Part shown: positions 1 through 7,385 of the stretch, piece by piece
Layout of the letters: each line of letters begins with the position of its first letter
Position numbering within the stretch: the first letter of the stretch is position 1
NCBI RefSeq assembly: GCF_008801405.1
Contig: NZ_VZPV01000002.1
Coordinates: 248,001-312,000 of the forward strand
DNA length: 64,000 nucleotides
Source of the DNA: Ralstonia insidiosa
GTDB lineage: Bacteria > Pseudomonadota > Gammaproteobacteria > Burkholderiales > Burkholderiaceae
Direction of reading: 5' to 3'
Notes under the pieces: generated by a model
What the model was told of the DNA's origin: nothing
What the model saw: the letters and a program-made list of their open reading frames with translations, nothing else
Databases searched by the model: none
Program-made: the position numbers and the translations under genes

Positions 1-309
1 GGGGCTAGGGCTCGGGTTCGGCTGCGGCACGTTCTGCTTGAGCGACGGGCTGCCCTGCAGGATGCTCGACTGATCGCCCGAACCGGCGCCGCCAAACAGC
101 GCCACCTTCAGCGGCGTGCGGAAATACGTTTCCACCGACGACAACTCGGCCTTGGTGACCGAGCTGAGCAGCCACATCAGCAGGAAGAACGCCATCATGG
201 CCGTCACGAAGTCGGCATAGGCGATCTTCCACGCGCCACCATGGTGGCCGTGCCCAGCCTTCTTGTTGCGCCGGATGACAATGAAGGTCGGTGTGCTGGA
301 CTTGCTCAT
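1..309 (-). CDS. motB: Flagellar motor stator protein MotB, N-terminal part
   Basis: Stator subunit that anchors the MotA/MotB proton channel to peptidoglycan and couples proton flow to flagellar rotation. The 103 visible residues hold the basic cytoplasmic N-terminus, then one membrane helix starting at about residue 27 with the YADFVTAMMAFF signature. That helix contains the Asp of the proton path (in YADF). A plug-like segment follows (about 50-65), then a Ser/Pro/Gln linker. The OmpA-like peptidoglycan-binding domain lies outside the window, so the gene is cut by the boundary, not broken. The start ATG follows a GGGAACGG Shine-Dalgarno-like stretch and lies 79 bp after the motA stop on the same strand, so the two are probably co-transcribed. 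Confidence 0.95.
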   Translation of the reverse strand, partial: MSKSSTPTFIVIRRNKKAGHGHHGGAWKIAYADFVTAMMAFFLLMWLLSSVTKAELSSVETYFRTPLKVALFGGAGSGDQSSILQGSPSLKQNVPQPNPSPSP

Positions 310-388
310 GGTCCGTTCCCGTCGGTGTGTGCTGCGTCGTTAATGGCGTGGCTCGTGGGCCGCACTCTGTGTCATAGGGGGTTCAGCG

Positions 389-1249
389 CTACGCTGTCTT
401 GGCGCCACGCACGTGGTCTTCCAGCTCGGCAAACGACGGGCGCTCGGTCGAGAACAGCACCTTGCGGCCGAACTCAACAGCAATCGCCGGGGCGTAGCCG
501 TTCATGCTGGCCAGCAACGTCACCTTGATGCACTGGAACAACTTGGTCGATTCTTCGGCGCGCTGCTCCAGCAACGAACCCAGCGGCCCGATGAAGCCGT
601 ACGCCAGCAAAATGCCGAGGAAGGTGCCGACCAGCGCCGAGGCGATCAGCTTGCCCAGCTCTGCCGGCGGCAGGCCGACCGAGCCCATGGTGTGCACCAC
701 GCCCATCACCGCAGCCACGATGCCGAAGGCCGGCATGGCGTCGCCCACCTTGGTGATGATGCGGGCCGGTTGTTCAGCTTCGTGGTGGTGGGTGTCGATT
801 TCCTGATCCATCAGCGCTTCGATCTGGAACGGATTCAGGTTGCCGCCGACCATCAGGCGCAGGTAATCGCAGATGAAATCCAGCGCGTGGTGATCGGCCT
901 GGATGGCGGGGTAGTTGGCGAACAGCGCGCTTTCGTGCGGGGATTCGATGTCGGCTTCGATCGACATCATCCCTTCACGGCGGATCTTGGACAGCACCAC
1001 ATACAGCAGCGCCATCACTTCCATATAGAGGGCCTTGGTGTACTTCGAGCCCTTGAACAGGCCCGGGAGCGCCTTGACCGTGGCGTTGATGGCCTTTTTG
1101 TCGTTGCCGACCACGAAGGCACCAATGCCAGCGCCGAAGATGATCAGCAGTTCGGTCGGCTGGAACAGCGGCCCCAGGTGGCCACCGGCCAGCATGTAGC
1201 CGCCGAACACCGAGGCGAGAATCACGATGTAACCGATGGCGACTAACAC
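389..1249 (-). CDS. motA: Flagellar motor stator protein MotA
   Basis: Proton-conducting subunit of the flagellar stator in the inner membrane. The 286 residues match the usual MotA length and show four hydrophobic segments: two near the N-terminus (about 1-20 and 33-50) and two after residue 170. The large cytoplasmic loop between them begins with the SKYTKALYMEVM stretch. The start is GTG, chosen because the protein then begins MLVAIGYIVIL like E. coli MotA, and because AGGAG lies just upstream. It is first in the motAB pair and follows flhDC on the same strand. Two strong terminators separate it from flhC, so it probably has its own promoter under flagellar class control; I could not confirm a sigma-28 box. 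Confidence 0.96.
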   Translation of the reverse strand: MLVAIGYIVILASVFGGYMLAGGHLGPLFQPTELLIIFGAGIGAFVVGNDKKAINATVKALPGLFKGSKYTKALYMEVMALLYVVLSKIRREGMMSIEADIESPHESALFANYPAIQADHHALDFICDYLRLMVGGNLNPFQIEALMDQEIDTHHHEAEQPARIITKVGDAMPAFGIVAAVMGVVHTMGSVGLPPAELGKLIASALVGTFLGILLAYGFIGPLGSLLEQRAEESTKLFQCIKVTLLASMNGYAPAIAVEFGRKVLFSTERPSFAELEDHVRGAKTA

Positions 1250-1499
1250 TGGGCGAACTCCTGAATGGGCATCGCACGATCAATTCGAGCGATCAATACA
1301 AGGGTGATTAACGGCATCGCCCCGGTTTCCTGAAGGCTTGGCGCCGGGTTTTGCTGCAAGGGTTGGCGCTCGAGGGCAACCGAAAATCGTTGTGCCACGC
1401 CCCTCTTCACCAAGAACGGCATCAAAACGGGCGGCTTGAGCGCCACGTCGCCCCGGGAAGACCCGAAAAGCGGGGGCAACCAAGCCGAACGAAAGAAAA

Positions 1500-1527
1500 A
1501 AGGGACGGAAATTGCTTTCCGTCCCTT
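1500..1527 (-). terminator. Rho-independent terminator downstream of flhC (distal)
   Basis: Perfect 12-bp stem (AAGGGACGGAAA pairing with TTTCCGTCCCTT) with a 4-nt loop. Read on the minus strand it is followed by TTTTTTCTTTC, the U-rich tail expected for transcripts coming from flhC. Confidence 0.85.
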
Positions 1528-1544
1528 CCTTCACGCGCGGCGGC

Positions 1545-1584
1545 AAAAAAAATGCCGGCCCGCAGTTTCCTGCGACGACCGGCC
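1545..1584 (-). terminator. Rho-independent terminator downstream of flhC (proximal)
   Basis: Two-part GC-rich stem (GCCGG/CCGGC outside, CGCAG/CTGCG inside). On the minus strand eight consecutive T residues follow. It is the first of two terminators met by transcripts leaving flhC and isolates flhDC from motAB. Confidence 0.85.
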
Positions 1585-1685
1585 TACCCCCTTCCCCTTT
1601 TGTGCTGTCTGAGCCCCTGTGCTGTTGCTGCTCTGTGTTCTGTGCTGTCTTGTTATGTGCCGAACTTGCCGGCTATTGTTGTTGT

Positions 1686-1744
1686 GTTCCCGTATTTCCC
1701 GTCATTCCCCGGCGTTCGTTCCCGTACGTCCCGTAATCCCGGTG
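1686..1744. repeat. Degenerate TTCCCGT short tandem repeat
   Basis: About six imperfect copies of TTCCCGT/TCCCGT spaced 9-13 bp apart, immediately beyond the 3' end of flhC. No function recognised; they could mark slippage or a degenerate spacer. Confidence 0.5.
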
Positions 1745-1751
1745 GTACCGC

Positions 1752-2312
1752 TCAGGCGTCGATCGTCTTGTCTGCGACCGCATCTACCTGGCCAGCGACG
1801 CGCTTTTTCTTGCCTGCGCGTGAAGGTGGCTGGCAGACACCGCACACGAAACCATGGTGCAAGTCTTCTGCATGGGCTACGAAATGGCCGGTGCAGCGCG
1901 TGCACTTCACGGTGTGCAGCATCTTTCCCTCGAAGAACTTCAGCATCATCCACGCGCGGGTAATGGAAAGCACTTCTTCCTGCTCGTGAACGTGAATGTG
2001 TTCCTGGTACAGCTTGTAGGCCGAGATCAGGCGGCGCACACCCGTGCTGCGGCTGTTCTCACCCAGAAAACGGTAAATGTTCAGGAAGATCGACGAGTGG
2101 ATGTTCGGCGACCACGTCAGGAACCAGTCTGCCGAGAAGGGCAGCATGCCCTTGGGCGGCGATTCCCCACGAATTTCCTTGTACAGCTTGACCAGACGCT
2201 CACGGCTGAGCGTGGTTTCTTGTTCCAGCAATTGCAGACGCGCACCGAGCGAAATCAATTCCGCTGCGAGGTGGATCTGCTGAACTTCGTTCATGACGCT
2301 GGTATGACGCAT
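1752..2312 (-). CDS. flhC: Flagellar transcriptional master regulator FlhC
   Basis: FlhC forms the FlhD4C2 complex that activates class II flagellar promoters. The 186-residue protein follows the E. coli FlhC pattern throughout: the ELISLGARLQLLE N-terminal helix, the RLVKLYKEIRGESPPKGMLPFS stretch at about residues 40-60, and a zinc site made by C137, C140, C157 and C160 (CTRC and CGVC pairs). The CQPPSRA sequence follows the second pair. The C-terminus is lysine-rich. I chose the first ATG because GGGAG precedes it at good spacing; a later Met at residue 7 lacks a ribosome-binding site. It lies 74 bp downstream of flhD and in the same operon. Confidence 0.97.
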   Translation of the reverse strand: MRHTSVMNEVQQIHLAAELISLGARLQLLEQETTLSRERLVKLYKEIRGESPPKGMLPFSADWFLTWSPNIHSSIFLNIYRFLGENSRSTGVRRLISAYKLYQEHIHVHEQEEVLSITRAWMMLKFFEGKMLHTVKCTRCTGHFVAHAEDLHHGFVCGVCQPPSRAGKKKRVAGQVDAVADKTIDA

Positions 2313-2386
2313 GGCACTGCTCCCGCTTTGCTTCTGCTACCCATCCGAATCACGCTAAACCCGACGGAAAACCCGCCGCAAAAGGC

Positions 2387-2704
2387 TTAGCTGATCTGCT
2401 CAACCGCCTGACGCGCCAGCAGAATCGACATTTGCGATTGCTGCAGGCCCTTGTCACGGTGCGGCTGGGTCACCAGACCCAGGATGGCGTGATCGTCGAA
2501 GCGGAAGCGGCACAGCATCATGTTCGTGCTGGCCAGCTTGACGATCTGCGCGGGCGACATCGTCAACAGGATGTCAGCCAATTCTTCAGAGATGCCGAGG
2601 CGAAACAGAGCGGCATCGCGATCCTTGGCCAGCATCTGCTGGGCAAGCATCAAATAGGTGAGATTCAGCTCGCTGATCTCAGAAACGAGTTCTTGCGTGT
2701 CCAT
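2387..2704 (-). CDS. flhD: Flagellar transcriptional master regulator FlhD
   Basis: Partner of FlhC in the master activator of the flagellar cascade; FlhD contributes the dimer/tetramer core and assists DNA recognition. The 105 residues begin MDTQELVSEISELNLTYLML and include the RLGISEELADILLTMSPAQI core and the CRFRF motif typical of FlhD. The frame stays open for 51 codons further upstream, but that part has no FlhD similarity and the ATG at 2704 matches the family length, so I used it. The gene opens the flhDC operon, and the long upstream region probably carries most of the motility regulation. Confidence 0.96.
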   Translation of the reverse strand: MDTQELVSEISELNLTYLMLAQQMLAKDRDAALFRLGISEELADILLTMSPAQIVKLASTNMMLCRFRFDDHAILGLVTQPHRDKGLQQSQMSILLARQAVEQIS

Positions 2705-2990
2705 GTATGTCCCGTCGTGTGCAGTAAAAGTACAACCTGCATCCGATCCCGCATGGTGCTGCCCGGTGGCGCCGTTGTGTTTCGCGCCTACCCTCGCCGG
2801 GCGGTCACCAATCCCCACAGATCGGATGTTCCTGGCAGTCGGTACCGTTGCCGGCACTTCCTGCCTCCTTCTTACTCACGTCGCTAAGACATGGTGAAGT
2901 TGTTTTCTGTTGAACACATTGTGGTTTGACGACCGGGGTAAGTAAAGAAGGGTGACCCCCTACATTGGAGGGGTGAGGTAAGCCATTTTC

Positions 2991-3521
2991 TTGTAGGCTA
3001 ACTTCCTACAAAGTTGTTAATAAATGTTGTAAACACGGCCCTTGCCGACGCAGCAAGCCTGGGTAGACCGTGCGCTAAAGCGGTCGTTTGACACGGTTTT
3101 ACCCCAATGTTTGGCCGAAAATAGCAATATTATTGCCTAAAGAAGCCATGAATCGACAAAGAAGGCGTCGCACTTCTGCCACTATGAGCATCGGATGCCG
3201 GGTTAACGGTTTGTAGGACACTTCTTACCCCGTCCTACAGGCCGTGTAGGACAGTTCCGACTGCGGTTTGACCGGTTTTGTAGGAGTGATCCTACAGTGG
3301 AACAGCAATTTTGTAGGACACCTCCTACTCATATGTATCTCTATCCAATACATGTCTTTTATAGAGATACAAAATTGCCCGCTTCGACAAGCTTGTCGGG
3401 GCCGGGAAGGAAGGCAGCGGCACTTACCCTGCAGGGCCGCACAGGAAAGTGCGGCATGGTCGACCAACCGTGAGAGAAACGTCGGAATTTCTGCGATTGC
3501 GCGCGGGCGCTGTTGTAGGAC
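2991..3521. repeat. Cluster of TGTAGGA/TCCTACA palindromes upstream of flhDC
   Basis: Eight exact copies of the 7-mer TGTAGGA or its complement occur in 530 bp, mostly arranged as inverted pairs. TTGTAGG-N7-CCTACAA is at 2991-3011. TGTAGGAC-N12-GTCCTACA is at 3212-3239. A lone TGTAGGAC is at 3245-3252. TGTAGGA-GTGA-TCCTACA is at 3279-3296. TGTAGGA-CACC-TCCTAC is at 3312-3328. A lone TGTAGGAC is at 3514-3521. The pairing suggests binding sites for a dimeric regulator. A REP-like repeat family is the alternative, since TGTAGGAGC also starts Pseudomonas REP elements. Confidence 0.6.
3334..3371. promoter_or_regulatory. Perfect 11-bp inverted repeat (TGTATCTCTAT)
   Basis: TGTATCTCTAT at 3334-3344 pairs perfectly with ATAGAGATACA at 3361-3371 across a 16-nt AT-rich spacer. 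It lacks a T tract, so it is more likely an operator or an mRNA hairpin than a terminator. It sits among the TGTAGGA palindromes between the end of the SMP-30-like gene and flhD. Confidence 0.5.
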
Positions 3522-3544
3522 ACCGCTCGCGCGTGCAGGGGTGC

Positions 3545-4441
3545 TCAGGGGTGTTGGGGCGGGGTCCAGTGGGCCAGCAATACCGTGCCCGTGGCAGATT
3601 CGGTGATGACGAGTGATTGCCCGTCGGGTGTCAGTGCGACATTGGTGGTGGTCCACCCCCGGCACGACGCGATGCGCGCCAGCGGTTCGCCATGCGGTGA
3701 GAGCACAAAGACCGCGCCCAGCGAGGCATGGGCCACAAACAGGTTGCCGGCGGCGTCCATCGCCATGCCGTCCGGGCCGCTGGTGCCGTAGAACTGCGCG
3801 AAGCGGCCGACCTTGCTGGTGCTGCCGTCAGCCAAGAGCGGCAGGCGCCAGACAGCGTTGTCGCGCGTCATGGCCACGAACAGTGCGGACTCGTCTGGCG
3901 TGAGCACCAGCCCGTTCGGGCTTGGGCCGTTCGACAACAGGCAATCGAGACGGCCATCCGGGCGTAGGCGGTAGACGCGGCCGGTCGGGTCGTGCAGGCC
4001 GGTCTGGCCTTGATCGGTGAAATAGACATCGCCATTGCGGGCGACAATCAGGTCGTTCGGGCCCTTGAAGCGCTCGCTGTTGCGGCGGGTGAGAAGCGGC
4101 GCAACCACGCCCGTCGCCGGATCGAGCGACAGCACTCCATTCTTATAGTCAGCAATCAGCAGCGTACCGTCGTGGCGCAGCGCCAGGCCGTTCGGTTCGC
4201 CATCGTATTCGGCCACCACAGCCCAATCGCCCCGTGGCGAGACCCGCAGGATGCGTCCGTGGGGAATGTCGACCAGCCAGAGATTGCCTTGCGCATCCCA
4301 GCACGGGCCTTCCAAAAAGCAATCGACCGGCGCCCCGCCCTTGTTGGCGCGCGACCATTCGGTCGGCACGGGGCGGCGCAGCTCGGCCGGCATCTCGGTG
4401 AAGACCGTGGTCTCGACTGTCGGCCAATGGAAGTACGTCAT
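3545..4441 (-). CDS. SMP-30/gluconolactonase/LRE family beta-propeller hydrolase
   Basis: Soluble 298-residue six-bladed beta-propeller of the SGL family, metal-dependent lactone hydrolases. The four expected metal-ligand positions are visible: E44 in FLEGPCW, N129 in KGPNDLIV, N176 in SPNGLVL and D224 in SGPDGMAMD. No signal peptide, so cytoplasmic. Its start overlaps the stop of the preceding citryl-CoA-lyase-like gene by ATGA, so translation is coupled. It is the last gene of the operon with the CoA-transferase and ABC transporter, where it may open a lactone formed from the imported acid. The substrate cannot be told from the sequence. Confidence 0.85.
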   Translation of the reverse strand: MTYFHWPTVETTVFTEMPAELRRPVPTEWSRANKGGAPVDCFLEGPCWDAQGNLWLVDIPHGRILRVSPRGDWAVVAEYDGEPNGLALRHDGTLLIADYKNGVLSLDPATGVVAPLLTRRNSERFKGPNDLIVARNGDVYFTDQGQTGLHDPTGRVYRLRPDGRLDCLLSNGPSPNGLVLTPDESALFVAMTRDNAVWRLPLLADGSTSKVGRFAQFYGTSGPDGMAMDAAGNLFVAHASLGAVFVLSPHGEPLARIASCRGWTTTNVALTPDGQSLVITESATGTVLLAHWTPPQHP

Positions 4442-5298
4442 GGCGCGGGCACGGCGTCAGCGTCGGATTCAGCCAGATGGCGCGTGGCTGTGCCGGTATA
4501 GCGGTAGGGCAGCTGACGCGGCATCGGTCCCTTGTTGCGCTCGCCGCGACTGCTCTGCTCCCAAGCGTGCGCCAGGATGCCGACCGCGCGCGACAGGCAG
4601 AACACGCCGCGCGCCAATGGCGCCGCAAACCCCAGTTCCGCGTAGATGACGGCAGTGGCGCCGTCGATGTTCATCGGGATCGGCTTGCCCTTGCGCGCGG
4701 AGAGCAGCGCCTCGATGGCGCGGCCGATGGCGGCGTAGTGACCGCCGACCACGCTGTCTTGTGCTGCCTCGTCCACCAATGCCAGCAATCGTCCCGCTCG
4801 TGGGTCTACCGGGTGGAAACGGTGCCCGAAGCCTGGCAGGTACTTGCCATGCGCGGCGATGAAGGCATCGACACCCGCCGCCGTAGCCGCTTCCAGCGAT
4901 GCACCATCAAACATGCGCGCCTCGATGTCATGGAACAGCTCGACCGCCTGCTGCCCGGCCCCACCATGCACGTCGTCCAGCGCATTCAGCGCAGACGCCA
5001 TAGCACCGTTGAGCGGCAATCCGCAACTCGTCGCCATCTTGGCAATCGCAATGGAGGGGGCGTGCGGGCCGTGGTCGACCGAGGCCACCAGCGCCGCCTC
5101 CAGCAGCGCCGCCTGGCGCTTGGTCGGCAGCTCACCACGCAGCATCAGCCAGATCATTTCGGCAAACCCGATGTTGCCGATCAGCTCCTGGATCGGGTAG
5201 CCGCGCACGTGGATGCGGCCGGGTTCGATGTCGATGATGTCAGTGCGCCAGTAGTCGGCAGCGAGGCCGGCGGCGTCTTGGACAGGCGTTGTTGTCAT
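4438..5298 (-). CDS. Citrate synthase-like / citryl-CoA lyase family protein
   Basis: A short (286-residue) member of the citrate synthase superfamily. The three catalytic positions of the superfamily can be placed: H111 in DVHGGAG, H159 in LPGFGHR and D212 in MNIDG. It lacks the long N-terminal domain of true citrate synthase and has the size of stand-alone citryl-CoA-lyase-like enzymes, which cleave or make citryl- or related acyl-CoA thioesters. It lies 2 bp after the class III CoA-transferase and overlaps the next gene. Inference: the CoA-transferase activates a tricarboxylate or citramalate-like acid and this enzyme splits the CoA ester. The exact reaction is not known. Confidence 0.8.
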   Translation of the reverse strand: MTTTPVQDAAGLAADYWRTDIIDIEPGRIHVRGYPIQELIGNIGFAEMIWLMLRGELPTKRQAALLEAALVASVDHGPHAPSIAIAKMATSCGLPLNGAMASALNALDDVHGGAGQQAVELFHDIEARMFDGASLEAATAAGVDAFIAAHGKYLPGFGHRFHPVDPRAGRLLALVDEAAQDSVVGGHYAAIGRAIEALLSARKGKPIPMNIDGATAVIYAELGFAAPLARGVFCLSRAVGILAHAWEQSSRGERNKGPMPRQLPYRYTGTATRHLAESDADAVPAP

Positions 5299-5300
5299 GG

Positions 5301-6488
5301 TCAGATGGCGCCTTCAGCGCGCAAGGCTTCGATTTGGTCTGGGCGATAACCGAGTTTGGCGAGCCAATCGTCGGTGTGGGCAGATAGGGCCGGTGCGGGC
5401 GTCTGCGGGCACGGGTCTTCGCCCGACAGCCGGAAGCCCGCACGCGTGACGTGCTGCCCGGCTTCCGGGAATGAGGTGACGAAGCCGCGCCCCGTCACCT
5501 GCTCATGCGCGAGCACGCCGGGCACGTCGAGCACCAGCCCTGCCGGGACGCCGGCGTCAATCAGCAGCGGCTCCCATTCAGCGGCCGGGCGCTCTGCCAA
5601 GGCAGCTTCCAGCGCATCGTTAAGCGCGCGGCGGTGCTCCTTGCGCGACTGGCGCTCGGCAAAACGCGCATCGGTCACCAGTTCCGGATGGCCAATCACG
5701 CGGCACAGCGCGGCAAACTGCTTGTCTTCGTTGGCGGCAATGTTGATGAGCCCGTCGCCCGTGCGGAACGTGCCCGACGGCGCGGCCGTGAAGTTCTGGT
5801 TGCCCATCGGCCGCGGGCTCACGCCGGCATTCAGGTAATTGGAGACGACCCAGCCCATGGTGGCCAGCGTCGACTCCAGCATCGACACATCCACCATGCA
5901 ACCCTCGCCCGTGCGCTGCGCGCCGAGCAGGCAAGCCGTGACGGCCAGCGCCGCCGTGATGCCGCCCACCGTGTCGCTGATCGGGTAACCAACGCGCAGC
6001 GGCGCCGATTCATCATCGCCCGTGACGCTCATCACGCCAGAAATGCCCTGGATGATCTGGTCGTAGGCGGGCCTTCCGCTCAACGGACCGTCCTTGCCGA
6101 AACCGGAGATAGCGCAGTAGACGAGGCGCGGGTTGACCTCGCGCAGCACGTCGTAGCCGAGATCCAGGCGGTCCATCACGCCGGGGCGGTAGTTCTCGAT
6201 CAGCGCATCGGCCTGTGCCACCAGCTTGAGCAGGATGGCGCGCCCTTCCGGGTGCTTGAGGTTGACCGTGACGGACTGCTTGCCCGCATTGACGGCGACA
6301 AACGAGGCGCCCATCTTGCGGCGCGCCTGTTCCGGATCGGCACCCAGGCGGCGGGCGAGATCGCCATTGCCGGGCACTTCGACCTTGATGACTTCTGCGC
6401 CGAGCAAGCCCAGCTGATAGCCGCAAAACGGCCCGGCCAGCACGTTCGACAAGTCGAGCACGCGCAAACCCGCGAGAGGCAAAGCCAT
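5301..6488 (-). CDS. CaiB/BaiF (class III) CoA-transferase
   Basis: Moves CoA between carboxylic acids in the cytoplasm. The 395-residue protein has the class III opening LAGLRVLDLSNVLAGPFCGYQLGLLGAEVIKVE in its first 37 residues, the VNLKHPEGR segment near 75-83, the IENYRPGVMDRLDLGYD stretch near 97-113, and a likely catalytic Asp at 172 (GYPISDTVGG), equivalent to Asp169 of formyl-CoA transferase. I used the ATG at 6488, which has GTAGGAG eight bases upstream, over a GTG two codons earlier. Placement between an IclR gene and the citryl-CoA-lyase-like gene suggests it activates the acid brought in by the upstream ABC transporter. Confidence 0.9.
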   Translation of the reverse strand: MALPLAGLRVLDLSNVLAGPFCGYQLGLLGAEVIKVEVPGNGDLARRLGADPEQARRKMGASFVAVNAGKQSVTVNLKHPEGRAILLKLVAQADALIENYRPGVMDRLDLGYDVLREVNPRLVYCAISGFGKDGPLSGRPAYDQIIQGISGVMSVTGDDESAPLRVGYPISDTVGGITAALAVTACLLGAQRTGEGCMVDVSMLESTLATMGWVVSNYLNAGVSPRPMGNQNFTAAPSGTFRTGDGLINIAANEDKQFAALCRVIGHPELVTDARFAERQSRKEHRRALNDALEAALAERPAAEWEPLLIDAGVPAGLVLDVPGVLAHEQVTGRGFVTSFPEAGQHVTRAGFRLSGEDPCPQTPAPALSAHTDDWLAKLGYRPDQIEALRAEGAI

Positions 6489-6570
6489 GAACACAACTCC
6501 TACAACTACAGCGGCTCCGCCCCTCGCCCCCTCTCACCCATGCAGGAGGTATTGGGCGTCTTGGCGGAGC

Positions 6571-7365
6571 CTAGGGTTTAGAGATGAGCTGAGCGGCGTG
6601 GCGCAACGGCGCGGGGTCGCCACCCAGCGTGGAGGTGATTTGCGCGGCGTGCTCCAGCACGGGGCCGCGCCACGATTGCAGTAGCGCCCCATCGATGCGC
6701 GAAGCCGGGCCCGCCAGGCACAGCGCCCCGCGCAGCGCCTGCTGCGCACCGAACACCGGTACCGAGATGCCGACCGTTTCCCGATCGCGCTCGCCAATCG
6801 ACACGTAGTAATAATCGCGCCGGATCGCGTCGTACGTGGCGCCCTGCATGCCCGAGAACGCGCACAGCACGCGCCCGCCAGAGCCGCGCTCCAGCGGCAG
6901 CACATCGCCCTCGCGCACGTGGTCGCGAATCGAATGGTTCGAATCCACGCGGTGCAGGCAGACACGCACGTCGCGCTCGCGGATGTAGAGCGACACCGCT
7001 TCGCCCGTGGCCTCGGCCAGCGCGCGCATGTGCGGCAGCACCACGTCGGCGAGGCGCATGCTGCGCTGGTAGAGCGCGCCCAGCATCAGCGGCGCAGCGC
7101 CGATCTGATAGCGGCCGTCTTCCAGGCGGAACAGCATGCGGTGCTGGATAAGCGAGCCGGCCAGCCGCAGGATCGTGCTCTTATAGAGCCCGGTGCGTGC
7201 GGCCAGCTCAGCCAGCGTGAGCGCGTAATCGCCCGGGCGGAACGCGAACAGGATCGAGAACGCGCGGTCCAGCGCAGCCACACCCGATTGCCCCGGCGTA
7301 ACCGCATCGCCCTCATTGGCGGCGGACGTGGTCTCGTTCTGAGTGGTTTGGCGTTCTGCAGTCAT
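6571..7365 (-). CDS. IclR family transcriptional regulator
   Basis: Helix-turn-helix repressor or activator of a catabolic operon. After a polar N-terminal tail it shows the winged helix (ALDRAFSILFAFRPGDYALTLAELAARTGLYKSTILRLAGSL) and then the IclR effector domain, with VCLHRVDSNHSIRDHVREGDVLPLERGSGGRVLCAF and GERDRETVGISVPVFG. The start is uncertain. The ATG at 7365 is listed; a GTG at 7389 would overlap the stop of the binding-protein gene (GTGA), giving coupling and eight more residues. It is encoded inside the operon it probably controls. Candidate operators lie upstream of the first gene at 10121-10135 and 10254-10268. Confidence 0.9.
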   Translation of the reverse strand: MTAERQTTQNETTSAANEGDAVTPGQSGVAALDRAFSILFAFRPGDYALTLAELAARTGLYKSTILRLAGSLIQHRMLFRLEDGRYQIGAAPLMLGALYQRSMRLADVVLPHMRALAEATGEAVSLYIRERDVRVCLHRVDSNHSIRDHVREGDVLPLERGSGGRVLCAFSGMQGATYDAIRRDYYYVSIGERDRETVGISVPVFGAQQALRGALCLAGPASRIDGALLQSWRGPVLEHAAQITSTLGGDPAPLRHAAQLISKP

Positions 7366-7385
7366 GACGATGTTGGGAAGGCGGC

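Larger units (their letters stand above)
1250..1751. other. Intergenic region between flhC and motA
   Basis: This 502-bp gap has no credible gene. On its flhC side it holds two hairpin terminators (annotated separately) and a degenerate TTCCCGT repeat tract. On its motA side are the motA ribosome-binding site and an 8-bp direct repeat CGATCAAT at 1277-1284 and 1290-1297 (13-bp period), which could be a regulator site in the motA promoter. The section 1590-1680 is a low-complexity TGTGCTGT-rich stretch with no recognisable function. Confidence 0.6.
2705..3544. promoter_or_regulatory. Long flhDC upstream regulatory region
   Basis: This 840-bp stretch contains no convincing gene on either strand. 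It lies 5' of flhD and 3' of the SMP-30-like gene. It is less GC-rich than its surroundings between about 2890 and 3370 and carries many palindromes (listed separately). A long untranslated and promoter region is typical for flhDC, which collects many inputs in other bacteria. I could not assign a specific start site. Confidence 0.6.

Noticed and set aside
2704..2857. Longer FlhD starting at 2857
   Set aside because: The first 51 residues have no FlhD similarity and the ATG at 2704 gives the normal length.
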